DNA of 64,000 bases. It comes from Nocardioides sp. TRM66260-LWL. GTDB lineage: Bacteria; Actinomycetota; Actinomycetes; Propionibacteriales; Nocardioidaceae. A program made the position numbers and the translations under genes. Positions within the stretch are counted from its first letter, which is position 1; each line of letters starts with the position of its first letter. The notes beneath the pieces were generated by a model that saw nothing but the letters and a program-made list of their open reading frames with translations, was not told the DNA's origin and searched no databases. Below, piece after piece: positions 25,627 to 34,392 of the stretch. Location: NCBI RefSeq assembly GCF_020075545.1, contig NZ_JAIQZK010000005.1:186001-250000 (forward strand), written 5' to 3'.

Positions 25627-27035
25627 GCACCCCCGGCCTGACCACCACGGGCGTCACCGGCCCGCTGCTGCAGTTCGTGCACCGGCGCCGCCGCGGCGCC
25701 GAGCTGTTCCTGCTCGTCCTCGCGCTCGTCGTCGGCATCGGGGCGTACGCCGCCGCCGGGCTGGGCGTCGAGGGCCGGGTGCCGGCCGACATCGTCGGCT
25801 ACGGCGGCTGGCTGGCCGGCCTGATCCTCGGCGCGCACGTCGTCGTCCGGCTGGTCGCGCCGTACGCCGACCCCGTGCTGCTGCCCGTGGTCGCCGCGCT
25901 CAACGGCCTCGGCCTGGCCGTCATCCACCGCCTCGACCTCGCCGGCGACTCCGACTTCGCCCGGCGCCAGCTCATCTGGATGACCCTCGGCGTCGGCCTG
26001 TTCGCCGGCACCCTGCTGCTGCTGCGCGACCACCGCGTCCTGACCCGCTTCACCTACACCTGCGGCCTGGCGGCGATCGTCCTGCTGCTGACCCCGCAGG
26101 TGCCGGTGCTCGGCAAGGAGATCAACGGCGCCCGCATCTGGATCGGCATCGGCCCGTTCTCGCTGCAGCCCGGCGAGGTCGCGAAGGTGCTGCTGGTCAT
26201 CGCGTTCGCCGGCTACCTGGTGCTGCACCGCGACGCGCTGGCGCTCGCCGGGCGCCGGGTGCTCTTCGTCGACCTGCCGCGCGGCCGCGACCTCGGCCCG
26301 ATCCTCGGCATGTGGGCGATCTCGATGGTCATCCTGGTCGCGCAGAGCGACCTCGGCTCGAGCCTGCTGTTCTTCGGCCTGTTCCTGATCATGCTCTACG
26401 TCAGCACCGAGCGTCCGGGCTGGCTGGTGGTCGGCGCGATCATGTTCGTCATCGGCGCCGTGCTCGCCACCATGTTCGTCGGCCGCGTCGGCGACCGCGT
26501 CGACCTGTGGCTCGACCCCTACGCGTTCTTCGGCGACGGCACCAGCGACAAGGGCCGCCAGATCGTGCTCAGCCAGTTCGGCTTCGGCTGGGGCGGCCTG
26601 CTCGGTCGCGGCCTCGGCGGCGGCAGCCCCTGGATGGTCTACTACGCCAACTCCGACTTCATCACCTCCTCCATCGGCGAGGAGCTCGGGCTCACCGGCC
26701 TGATGGCCGTGCTCGTCATGTACGGCCTGATCGTCGAGCGGGCGCTGCGCACCGCCGTCATCTCGCGCGACGGCTTCGGCAAGCTGCTGGCCACCGGTCT
26801 GGCGGGCGTCTTCGCGCTGCAGGTGTTCGTGGTGGTCGGCGGGGTCACCCGGCTGATCCCGCTCACCGGCCTCACCGCGCCGTTCCTGTCCTACGGCGGG
26901 TCGTCGCTGGTCGCGAACTGGGTGATCGTGGCCCTGCTGCTGCGCATCTCCGACCTCGCCCGACGTCCGGTGCCCGACCTGTCCGCCGAGGCGGACGAGC
27001 CCGACGAGGAGTCGACGCAGGTGATCCGGCTGTGA
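25623..27035 (+). CDS. rodA: FtsW/RodA/SpoVE-family peptidoglycan glycosyltransferase
   Basis: 470 residues from GTG 25623. About ten to twelve membrane segments with the SEDS signatures AQSDLGSSLLFF, the region WLDPYAFFGDG and TGLTAPFLSYGGSSL near the C-terminus. SEDS enzymes polymerise lipid II with a class B PBP partner; the partner pbpA follows with GTGA overlap. Acidic C-terminal tail. Confidence 0.94.
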   Translation: MSTPGLTTTGVTGPLLQFVHRRRRGAELFLLVLALVVGIGAYAAAGLGVEGRVPADIVGYGGWLAGLILGAHVVVRLVAPYADPVLLPVVAALNGLGLAVIHRLDLAGDSDFARRQLIWMTLGVGLFAGTLLLLRDHRVLTRFTYTCGLAAIVLLLTPQVPVLGKEINGARIWIGIGPFSLQPGEVAKVLLVIAFAGYLVLHRDALALAGRRVLFVDLPRGRDLGPILGMWAISMVILVAQSDLGSSLLFFGLFLIMLYVSTERPGWLVVGAIMFVIGAVLATMFVGRVGDRVDLWLDPYAFFGDGTSDKGRQIVLSQFGFGWGGLLGRGLGGGSPWMVYYANSDFITSSIGEELGLTGLMAVLVMYGLIVERALRTAVISRDGFGKLLATGLAGVFALQVFVVVGGVTRLIPLTGLTAPFLSYGGSSLVANWVIVALLLRISDLARRPVPDLSAEADEPDEESTQVIRL

Positions 27036-28531
27036 ACCGTCCGATCCGCACGCTCTCGGTGTTCTGCCTGGTGCTGTTCCTCGCGCTGATGGCGAACGTG
27101 ACCTACCTGCAGTACTGGAAGGCCAGCTCCCTCGACCAGGACCCGCGCAACCGGCGCGCCGTCGACGCCTCCTTCTCCCAGGAGCGCGGCGCGATCCTGG
27201 TCGGACGCACGCCGGTGGCCCGCAGCGTCCCGTCGAAGGACCGCTACGACTACCAGCGCACCTACCCGCAGCCGCAGCTCTACGCGCCCATCACCGGCTG
27301 GTTCAACTACTACAACGCCCAGTCCGGCGGCTGCACCAGCTGCCAGCAGATGGTGGAGCAGACCCAGAACCGCGTGCTCTCCGGCGAGGACGACAGCCTG
27401 TTCGTCAGCCGGCTGGTCGACCTGCTGAGCAACCAGCAGAGCAAGGGCGGCAACGTCGAGCTGACGATCGACGCCAAGGCCCAGCGCGCCGCGTACACCG
27501 CGCTCAAGCAGGTGCTCGGCCCGAACGGCCAGGGCTCGGTCGTCGCCATCCAGCCGCGCACCGGCAAGGTGCTCGCGATGGTCTCGCTGCCCAGCTACGA
27601 CCCGAACCTGCTCGCCGACCACGACCTCGCCAAGGTCAACAAGGCCGCGCAGCGGCTGCAGGACGCGCCGGGCCAGCCGCTCACCAACCGCGCCATCCAG
27701 ACCACCCTGCCGCCGGGCTCGACCTTCAAGCTGGTGACCGCCGCCGCGGCGATCGAGGACGGCCTCTACACCAAGAACGACCTCGTGCCGGGCGGCGCGA
27801 CGTACCAGCTGCCGCTGACCAGCGGCTCGTCCGGCCTGATCGACAACGAGGGACGCAACTGCGGCTCCGACCGCATCCCGTTCGCCCAGGCGCTGGAGAA
27901 CTCCTGCAACACCACCTTCGCGCGGCTCGGCGTCGAGCTGGGCGCCGACCGGCTGCGCAAGCAGGCCGAGGCGTTCGGGTTCAACTCCACCTACTTCGAC
28001 GACCTCCTGCCGCAGGCCGAGTCGGTCTTCCCGGCCGACGCCAACAAGCCGCAGGCGGGGCAGAGCGGCATCGGCCAGTTCGAGGTGCGGGCGACCCCGC
28101 TGCAGATGGCGATGGTCGCCGCCGGCATCGCCAACGACGGCAAGGTGATGCGGCCCTACCTGGTCGACTCCGTCCAGTCGCCGGAGTTCGAGCAGATCGA
28201 CTCCACCAAGCCGCAGCAGCTCTCCCAGGCGATCAGCGCGCGCACCGCCAGCCAGCTCACCGACCTGATGGTCTCGACCGTCGACGAGGGCACCGCCGCG
28301 CCGGCTGCGATCCCCGGAGTCAAGGTGGCCGGCAAGACCGGCACCGCGCAGAGCGGCCTCCCCTCGGTGCCGCCGTACGCCTGGTTCACCTCCTTCGCGC
28401 CGGCCGACGACCCGCAGGTCGCCGTCGCGGTCCTCATCCAGAAGGCCCCGACCGTGGCCCGCGGCGACATCGCCGGCGGCCGGCTCGGCGGCCCGATCGC
28501 CAAGGCCGTGATGGAGGCGGTCATCAAGTGA
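27032..28531 (+). CDS. pbpA: Class B penicillin-binding protein PbpA (transpeptidase)
   Basis: 499 residues from GTG 27032. One N-terminal TM (about 8-26), dimerisation region, then the transpeptidase domain with Ser230-x-x-Lys233 (PPGSTFK), Ser291-Cys-Asn293 and Lys435-Thr-Gly437. Cross-links peptidoglycan with RodA. A GCTSCQQ insertion at 100-106 in the region that homologues usually leave Cys-free gives a potential extracytoplasmic CxxC pair; Cys277 and Cys292 lie near the active site. Confidence 0.94.
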   Translation: MNRPIRTLSVFCLVLFLALMANVTYLQYWKASSLDQDPRNRRAVDASFSQERGAILVGRTPVARSVPSKDRYDYQRTYPQPQLYAPITGWFNYYNAQSGGCTSCQQMVEQTQNRVLSGEDDSLFVSRLVDLLSNQQSKGGNVELTIDAKAQRAAYTALKQVLGPNGQGSVVAIQPRTGKVLAMVSLPSYDPNLLADHDLAKVNKAAQRLQDAPGQPLTNRAIQTTLPPGSTFKLVTAAAAIEDGLYTKNDLVPGGATYQLPLTSGSSGLIDNEGRNCGSDRIPFAQALENSCNTTFARLGVELGADRLRKQAEAFGFNSTYFDDLLPQAESVFPADANKPQAGQSGIGQFEVRATPLQMAMVAAGIANDGKVMRPYLVDSVQSPEFEQIDSTKPQQLSQAISARTASQLTDLMVSTVDEGTAAPAAIPGVKVAGKTGTAQSGLPSVPPYAWFTSFAPADDPQVAVAVLIQKAPTVARGDIAGGRLGGPIAKAVMEAVIK

Positions 28532-30033
28532 GCACTAACGACGTCCGGTACGCCGACGACCAGCACCGCTACCGCCTCGACGAGCACCTCGCGAGCGGGG
28601 GCATGGGCGACGTGTGGCGCGCCACCGACACGCTGCTCGGCCGCGCGGTCGCGATCAAGACGCTGCGGGCCGGCTTCGCCGACGACCCCGCCTTCCGGGC
28701 GCGGCTCAACGAGGAGGCGCGGCACGCGGCCGCGCTCCAGCACCCGAACATCGCGGCGGTCTACGACGTCGGCGAGGGCACGCAGAGCGGCATGCCGCAG
28801 CCGTTCCTGGTCATGGAGCTCGTCGACGGCCAGCCGCTCTCGGCGCTGCTGCGCGGCGGCGAGCCGATGAACCCCGACGCCGCCCGCGAGCTGCTCGCCC
28901 AGGCCGCCGACGGGCTCGGCGCCGCCCACGCCGCCGGCATCGTCCACCGCGACGTCAAGCCCGCGAACCTGCTCGTCACGCCGGCGCGGCAGGTCAAGAT
29001 CACCGACTTCGGCATCGCGCGTGCCGCCACCTCGGCCGGCCTCACCCAGACCGGCACCGTCCTCGGCACCCCGCAGTACCTCTCGCCGGAGCAGGCGCGT
29101 GGCAACCCGAGCACATCCGCCTCCGACGTCTACTCCCTCGGCGTGGTGGCCTTCGAGGCGCTGGCCGGACGCCGTCCGTTCGAGGCCGACACCCCGGTCG
29201 CCACCGCGCTCGCGCACCTCAACCAGCCGGTGCCGGCGCTGCCGGCGAGCGTGCCCTCCGACCTCGCGGCCGTCGTCACGCGGGCGCTGGCGAAGGACCC
29301 CGAGCAGCGGTTCGCCGACGGCGCCGCCTTCGCCGCCGCGCTGCGCAGTCCCAGCACCGTCGTGCTGCCGCCCGTGGCGCCCGTCGCGCCGGCCGCGCCG
29401 GCGGAGGCCGCGACGGCGGTGCTGCGCACCGGTCCCGTAGCCCCGGTGCCGCCGATCACCACCTCGACCACCGTCTCGGACGCCCCCGCGCAGCGTCGCT
29501 CGGCCGCCACCGGCGCGCTGCTGGCGCTGCTCGCGGTCGCCGCGATCGCGGGCATCATCGCCCTGGTCGTCCTGCTGAACCGGGACGACTCCCCGACCCA
29601 GGCCGCCGAGACCCCGCGTCCGACGCCGAGTCGCACCGCCTCGGAGCGGCCCTCGTCGACGCCCACCCAGGCCAGCCCGACGGTGCAGACCGTCGACGTG
29701 CGCAGCAGCGACTACGAGGGCCGCGACTACCGCGAGGTCCGCGAGCAGCTGACCCGCCTGGGCCTCAAGGTCGTGCTCAACGAGCTCACCAACGACGGCA
29801 GCCAGACCCCCGGCGCCGTCGAGCGCGTCAGCCCCGAGGGCGCGCTGGTGCAGGGCGACTCCGTGACGATCAGCTACTGGGGCGCCGCGCCGACGCCGAC
29901 CCCCACGCCCACCCCGACCCCGACCCCGACGCCCACCCCGACGCCGTCCCCGACGGCGCCCGCGTCACCGTCCGCGTCCGGCGGAGCGGGCACGCCGCCC
30001 GCACCGCCCGCCTCCCGAGGAGTCGCCCGATGA
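28528..30033 (+). CDS. pknA: Ser/Thr protein kinase PknA-like with one PASTA domain
   Basis: 501 residues from GTG 28528. Catalytic domain: SGGMGDV loop (23-29), Lys44, HRD 140-142, DFG 160-162, activation segment TQTGTVLGTPQYLSPEQ. TM near 325-350, then a single PASTA-like domain (VDVRSSDYEGRDYREVREQL onwards, about 390-450) and a Thr-Pro repeat tail. Many PknA proteins lack PASTA domains, so the extracellular part is a difference worth noting. Phosphorylates division and wall proteins. Confidence 0.92.
   Translation: MSTNDVRYADDQHRYRLDEHLASGGMGDVWRATDTLLGRAVAIKTLRAGFADDPAFRARLNEEARHAAALQHPNIAAVYDVGEGTQSGMPQPFLVMELVDGQPLSALLRGGEPMNPDAARELLAQAADGLGAAHAAGIVHRDVKPANLLVTPARQVKITDFGIARAATSAGLTQTGTVLGTPQYLSPEQARGNPSTSASDVYSLGVVAFEALAGRRPFEADTPVATALAHLNQPVPALPASVPSDLAAVVTRALAKDPEQRFADGAAFAAALRSPSTVVLPPVAPVAPAAPAEAATAVLRTGPVAPVPPITTSTTVSDAPAQRRSAATGALLALLAVAAIAGIIALVVLLNRDDSPTQAAETPRPTPSRTASERPSSTPTQASPTVQTVDVRSSDYEGRDYREVREQLTRLGLKVVLNELTNDGSQTPGAVERVSPEGALVQGDSVTISYWGAAPTPTPTPTPTPTPTPTPTPSPTAPASPSASGGAGTPPAPPASRGVAR
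29888..29950 (+). repeat. Thr-Pro codon repeat in pknA
   Basis: About ten consecutive ACS-CCS codon pairs encode a (TP)n run before the C-terminus. The 6-bp period makes it prone to in-frame length change. It forms an extended extracellular tail. Confidence 0.85.
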
Positions 30034-31814
30034 CCGAGCAGCCCACGGTCGGCGGCCGCTACGAGCTCGGCGAGCTGCTGGGACGCGGCGGCATGGCCGA
30101 GGTCCGCAAGGGCACCGACACCCGGCTCGGCCGCGTGGTCGCCGTCAAGCGCCTGCGCACCGACCTCGCCAGCGACGCCACCTTCCAGGCGCGCTTCCGC
30201 CGCGAGGCGCAGTCGTCGGCGTCGCTGAACCACCCGGCGATCGTCGCGGTCTACGACACCGGCGAGGAGCCCGCCTCCGACGGCTCGGGCGTGCAGCAGC
30301 CCTACATCGTCATGGAGTACGTCGCGGGCCGGACGCTGCGCGACATCCTCCGCGAGGGCCGCAAGATCCTGCCCGAGCGCGCGCTGGAGATCACCAGCGG
30401 CGTGCTCTCGGCGCTCGACTACAGCCACCGGGCCGGGATCATCCACCGCGACATCAAGCCCGGCAACGTCATGCTCACGCCGAGCGGCGACGTCAAGGTG
30501 ATGGACTTCGGCATCGCCCGCGCGATCAGCGACGCCGCCTCGAGCATGACCCAGACGGCCGCCGTCGTCGGCACCGCGCAGTACCTCTCCCCGGAGCAGG
30601 CCCGCGGGGAGACCGTCGACTCGCGCTCGGACGTCTACTCGGCCGGCTGCCTGCTCTACGAGCTGCTCACCGGACGTCCCCCGTTCGTCGGCGACTCGCC
30701 CGTCGCCGTGGCCTACCAGCACGTGCGCGAGCAGGCGCTGCCGCCGTCCGACCACGACACCGAGCTCACCCCCGAGATCGACGCGATCGTGATGAAGTCG
30801 CTGGCCAAGCGGGTCGAGGACCGCTACCAGTCGGCGGCCGCCATGCGCAGCGACATCGAGCGCTACCTCGCCGGTCGTCCGGTGCAGGCCCAGGCGCCGG
30901 CGCCGCTGCCCCCGACCACGACCCTGCCGCCCGTCGCCCCGCGTCCGGCGCCGATGCCCGTGCCGGTGCCGGTGCCCGCGCAGGAGTCCGACGACGACGG
31001 CCCGCGCACCGGCTTCCTGCTGGCGCTGGCGGCGCTGGTCATCGGCATCATCGTGGCCGCGATCTTCCTGTGGCCCAAGCTCTTCCCGTCCGCGCCCGAG
31101 CAGGTGCAGGTGCCCGACGTCGTGCGGATGAGCGAGAACAGCGCCAACGCGGCGCTCGGCGACGCCAACCTCACCGTCGGCACCGCCAGCTTCGAGCCGT
31201 CAGGCACCGTGCCGCAGGGCCGGGTGATCTCGCAGGACCCGCCGGCCAACGCGTTCGTCGACCCCGGCACCACCGTCACGCTGACGATCAGCGCCGGCAA
31301 GCCCGAGGTCGCCATCCCCGACATCGTCAACCAGATGCGGCAGCAGGCGCAGGGCACGCTCACCGACGCCGGCCTCAAGCCGCGCTTCCAGGTGGTGGAG
31401 TCCGACGAGGCCGCCGGACAGGTCATCCGCACCGACCCCGCCGCCGGCACCAAGGTGGCGTCCGGCTCGACCGTCGTCGTGTACTACTCCGACGGGCCGG
31501 AGGAGGTGCCCTCGGTGGTGGGCCTCACCCAGTACCAGGCGACGCAGAAGATCATCCGCGCCGGCTTCAAGCCGGTCGTCCGGCAGGACCCCACGAGCAC
31601 GGAGAAGAAGGGCACGGTCGTCGACCAGCTGCCCGAGCCGGGCACGACCCAGCCGCAGGGCAGCGAGGTCAACATCTTCGTCTCCGCCTTCGAGCCCACC
31701 CCCTCCGCCAGCCCGACGCCGTCGGGCCAGCCGACGCCCGGCGGTCCGGGCAACGGCGGCAACCCTCCCGGCCAGGGCGGCACCCCGCCGGGGCAGCAGC
31801 AGCCGACGCCCTGA
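30030..31814 (+). CDS. pknB: Ser/Thr protein kinase PknB with three PASTA domains
   Basis: 594 residues; ATG 30030 overlaps the pknA stop. Kinase domain 11-275: GRGGMAEV (18-25), Lys40, HRD 139-141, DFG 159-161, activation-loop Thr173 and Thr175 in SSMTQTAAVVGT as expected autophosphorylation sites. Pro-rich juxtamembrane linker, TM near 330-352, then three PASTA repeats (VPDVVRMSENSANAAL, IPDIVNQMRQQAQG and VPSVVGLTQYQATQ start them) that bind muropeptides or lipid II, and a Gly/Pro tail. Last gene of the operon. Confidence 0.95.
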   Translation: MTEQPTVGGRYELGELLGRGGMAEVRKGTDTRLGRVVAVKRLRTDLASDATFQARFRREAQSSASLNHPAIVAVYDTGEEPASDGSGVQQPYIVMEYVAGRTLRDILREGRKILPERALEITSGVLSALDYSHRAGIIHRDIKPGNVMLTPSGDVKVMDFGIARAISDAASSMTQTAAVVGTAQYLSPEQARGETVDSRSDVYSAGCLLYELLTGRPPFVGDSPVAVAYQHVREQALPPSDHDTELTPEIDAIVMKSLAKRVEDRYQSAAAMRSDIERYLAGRPVQAQAPAPLPPTTTLPPVAPRPAPMPVPVPVPAQESDDDGPRTGFLLALAALVIGIIVAAIFLWPKLFPSAPEQVQVPDVVRMSENSANAALGDANLTVGTASFEPSGTVPQGRVISQDPPANAFVDPGTTVTLTISAGKPEVAIPDIVNQMRQQAQGTLTDAGLKPRFQVVESDEAAGQVIRTDPAAGTKVASGSTVVVYYSDGPEEVPSVVGLTQYQATQKIIRAGFKPVVRQDPTSTEKKGTVVDQLPEPGTTQPQGSEVNIFVSAFEPTPSASPTPSGQPTPGGPGNGGNPPGQGGTPPGQQQPTP

Positions 31815-31858
31815 CCCAGCCCGCGCCGGCCGGCGAGGTCGGCCTCGGGTCGGGCGGG

Positions 31859-32704
31859 TCAGGCGACGGGCTTGGCGTACGACAGCCGCAGCACGTCGTC
31901 GTAGGCGGGCGCGCGCACCTCGTCGCGCCGCATGCCCCAGCCGATGCGCACCGCGGGGTCCTGCGACTGCTGCACGTACCCGCGCACGTAGGAGTCGGAG
32001 GTCAGCGCGCTCTCGAGTGACGACTGGTCGCCGACCGCGGAGATGACGTACGGCTGCGGGTAGGGCACGCCCTGGATGGTGATCGAGTTGCCCTCGCACT
32101 TGATCGCCGTGGTGGTGACGACCCGCTGGCCCTGGATGGTCACCGCGGTCGCGCCGCCGCGCCACATGGCGTTGACGACCGCCTGGACGTCCTGCTGGTG
32201 CACCACGAACCACCGCTCGTCGATGCCGCTCTCGCGGTCGACCTCGAGGGGGCTGTCCGACAGCGTGACGGTGACGCCCGGTCCGCGCACGGGCGCCAGG
32301 CCCGCGGGGCTGCGCAGCCGCTCGGTGCGCTGCTGAAGCCGCGCGACCTCGGGATCGTCGACGCCGGCGGCGAGCTCGGCGACCTGGCCGTTGAGGTCCT
32401 GCACCCGCTGGCGCAGGGCCTCGTAGGACTGCGACTCCGCGCGCACGAGGGACGCGACGTCGGGGTAGCGGCCGGGTCGCAGGTCGGTGCCCTGGCTGCG
32501 GGCGGCGCTGACGGCGAGCAGCGAGCCGCAGAGGACCAGCACGACCGGGGTGCCGACGCGCCAGGCGCGGGAGCCGGGGCGGCGGGGACGGCGTCCGACG
32601 GTGCGCCCGAGACCGCTGCGCACCCGCGCCACCAGGGCCGTGCCCCGCGTCGCGCCGTGGGCCGTGCGGTGGGTCGTGCCGTGGGCCGACGCACCGCCCC
32701 TCAC
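31859..32704 (-). CDS. DUF881 family membrane-anchored protein
   Basis: 281 residues from GTG 32704, chosen for the GAGGGGGAG ribosome-binding site just upstream; in-frame GTG 32722 and ATG 32770 are alternatives. Basic N-terminus, one TM (VGTPVVLVLCGSLLAVSAARS), a coiled coil and the DUF881 domain with RGPGVTVTLSDSP, VVNAMWRGGATAVTIQGQR and CEGNSITIQGVPYPQPYVI. Homologues sit beside crgA and pknB in many actinobacteria; a division role is supposed but unproven. Confidence 0.88.
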   Translation of the reverse strand: MRGGASAHGTTHRTAHGATRGTALVARVRSGLGRTVGRRPRRPGSRAWRVGTPVVLVLCGSLLAVSAARSQGTDLRPGRYPDVASLVRAESQSYEALRQRVQDLNGQVAELAAGVDDPEVARLQQRTERLRSPAGLAPVRGPGVTVTLSDSPLEVDRESGIDERWFVVHQQDVQAVVNAMWRGGATAVTIQGQRVVTTTAIKCEGNSITIQGVPYPQPYVISAVGDQSSLESALTSDSYVRGYVQQSQDPAVRIGWGMRRDEVRAPAYDDVLRLSYAKPVA

Positions 32705-32787
32705 GTGCTCCCCCTCGCTCACGACGTCTAGGCTACGGGCGTTCGACGCCGATCCCCATCCCGTAGTCAACCGCCCGAGGAGACGTC

Positions 32788-33252
32788 GTGGCCAAGCTCA
32801 AGCGCAAGCCGGCCGATCAGGCCTTCGCCGACCCGATCCGGGGTCCGATCCTGACGGTCCGCGCGGTGCTCGCCCTCGTCCTCGTGCTCGGCGGCATCGC
32901 CTGGATGGCCTACTACTACGTGGGCGTGCGTCCCGACGTGCTCGGCGACGACCCGAAGGGTCCCGCCTTCATCGGCGACCTCGCGGACTACAACTACCTG
33001 ATCGGCTTCGGCGCGATCTTCCTCGGGCTCCTGATCGCCGCGCACCCCTCGACCCCGCTCGGCCGCGGGCGGGGCGTCGTGGTCGGCATGCTCGGCTGCT
33101 TCCTCCTCGGCCTGCTCTGGATCTGCACCTTCTACGTCATCTCCAACGACGTCTCGCAGGTGCCGGTCTTCAACGACCTCGGCCAGAAGAACCTGCTCGT
33201 GGGCATCGCGTTCATGGCCGTCGGCTTCTCCTTCGCGACCCGCTGGGAGTGA
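32788..33252 (+). CDS. crgA: CrgA-like cell-division protein with duplicated module
   Basis: 154 residues from GTG 32788 with CGAGGAGA upstream. Ordinary CrgA is about 80-95 residues with two TMs. Here four TMs are seen at about 22-45, 68-86, 96-118 and 135-151. Residues 21-86 and 95-154 look like two CrgA modules: DLADYNYLIGFGAIFLGLLI in the first aligns with DLGQKNLLVGIAFMAVGFSF in the second. CrgA recruits wall synthases to the septum through FtsZ, FtsQ and FtsI. The position beside DUF881 and pknB supports the identification. Confidence 0.85.
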   Translation: MAKLKRKPADQAFADPIRGPILTVRAVLALVLVLGGIAWMAYYYVGVRPDVLGDDPKGPAFIGDLADYNYLIGFGAIFLGLLIAAHPSTPLGRGRGVVVGMLGCFLLGLLWICTFYVISNDVSQVPVFNDLGQKNLLVGIAFMAVGFSFATRWE

Positions 33253-33276
33253 GCGTCCTCCACACCTGGGGATGAC

Positions 33277-33333
33277 CCTGGGGAGGAATCACACGCGTGT
33301 AGTTCTCCCCAGGAACGTCCACAGTTGTGGACG
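33277..33333. repeat. Nested inverted repeats and inverted DnaA-box-like pair
   Basis: CCTGGGGAG (33277-33285) pairs with CTCCCCAGG (33305-33313) around the palindrome ACACGCGTGT (33291-33300). Directly after, CGTCCACAGTTGTGGACG (33316-33333) is a near-perfect dyad of two DnaA-box-like halves. Lies between the convergent crgA and rhomboid genes. Confidence 0.7.
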
Positions 33334-33384
33334 CACCGGACCGTTCGTCCACAAGGTTCTCCACCGCCTGGGGGCGGGGAGCGT

Positions 33385-33410
33385 GACCCGGCTCACCTGC
33401 GAGCCGGGTC
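33385..33410. terminator. Bidirectional stem-loop between crgA and rhomboid gene
   Basis: Ten-bp arms GACCCGGCTC (33385-33394) and GAGCCGGGTC (33401-33410) with a 6-nt loop, 16 bp from the rhomboid stop. No U-tract, as is common in high-GC actinobacteria. Confidence 0.6.
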
Positions 33411-33425
33411 TCGCTGCGTCCGGGC

Positions 33426-34367
33426 TCAGACCTGCAGGCTGAGCGTGCGGAGCGCGGTGATCGCGACGAGCACGACGCCGACGGCCACGAAGCCCCCGAC
33501 CTGCACGAGGGTGCGGCGCTCGCGCGGGGCGTAGGCGAGCAGGGCGCCGAGCGCGGCGCCGCCCAGGAAGCCGCCGAGGTGGGCCTGCCAGGAGATGTAG
33601 CCCGCGCCGACCAGGGTGATGACGAAGTTCAGGCCGATCCAGAACAGGATGCTGCGGTAGTCGCCGCGCACCTTGTAGGCGATGACGAGCAGCGCGCCCA
33701 TCAGGCCGAAGATCGCCCCGGACGCGCCGAGCGTGGTCGAGGGGCCGGCGGTGGCGTAGACGAGCACCGAGCCGGCCAGGCCGGAGAGCAGGTAGAGCGT
33801 CAGGAAGCGCCAGCGGCCGAGCACCTGCTCCAGCTGCGGGCCCAGCGCGTAGAGCGCGAACATGTTGAAGGCGATGTGCAGCACCGAGACGTGCAGGAAC
33901 ACGCTGGTGAGCATCTGCCAGACCGCGCCGTCGGCGACGCCGGGGACGAACGTGCCGCCCCGGCCGACGCAGCCGGCCTCGCTGGCGCCGTAGAAGAAGC
34001 CCCGGGAGAGGCCGCAGAGCGACTCCGCGTGCAGCGACAGGCGGTCGACGAGCAGGCTCGCCGCGCCGCCCGTCGCCTGCACGAGGGCGAAGACGAGCAG
34101 GTTGAGGCCGATCAGGGTGAGCGAGACGACGCCCGGACGGCTGGGGATGACCCCGCCGAAGGACGTGCGCGCCTGCGCGATGCTGCGACGCCCCTCGGCC
34201 ACGCACTCCGGGCACTGGAAGCCGACGGCGGCCTCCGTCATGCAGTCCGGGCAGATGGGTCGACCACACCGCTGGCAGCTGATGTAGGTCTCCCGGTCGC
34301 GGTGCCGGTAGCAGGTGGGCACGCCGGTGCCGGGGACGGGCTGCGGCGTGGCCGGGGGCGTCGTCAT
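33426..34367 (-). CDS. Rhomboid-family intramembrane serine protease with N-terminal zinc ribbon
   Basis: 313 residues. Cys pairs at 31/34, 39/42 and 52/55 form a B-box-like zinc-binding head. Six to seven TMs follow. The rhomboid catalytic dyad is Ser216 in TLGASGAIFG and His263 in WQAHLGGFLGG; HIAFNMFALYALG holds the conserved His/Asn of TM2. It should cleave membrane proteins in the bilayer. Homologues lie at this chromosomal place in other actinobacteria near the cyclophilin gene. Confidence 0.92.
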   Translation of the reverse strand: MTTPPATPQPVPGTGVPTCYRHRDRETYISCQRCGRPICPDCMTEAAVGFQCPECVAEGRRSIAQARTSFGGVIPSRPGVVSLTLIGLNLLVFALVQATGGAASLLVDRLSLHAESLCGLSRGFFYGASEAGCVGRGGTFVPGVADGAVWQMLTSVFLHVSVLHIAFNMFALYALGPQLEQVLGRWRFLTLYLLSGLAGSVLVYATAGPSTTLGASGAIFGLMGALLVIAYKVRGDYRSILFWIGLNFVITLVGAGYISWQAHLGGFLGGAALGALLAYAPRERRTLVQVGGFVAVGVVLVAITALRTLSLQV

Positions 34368-34392
34368 GCGTCAGGCCTCAGGGGGTGGCCGC

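Noticed and set aside
29888..29950. Short-period repeat considered as a regulatory satellite.
   Set aside because: It is in-frame Thr-Pro coding within pknA, common in actinobacterial extracellular tails.
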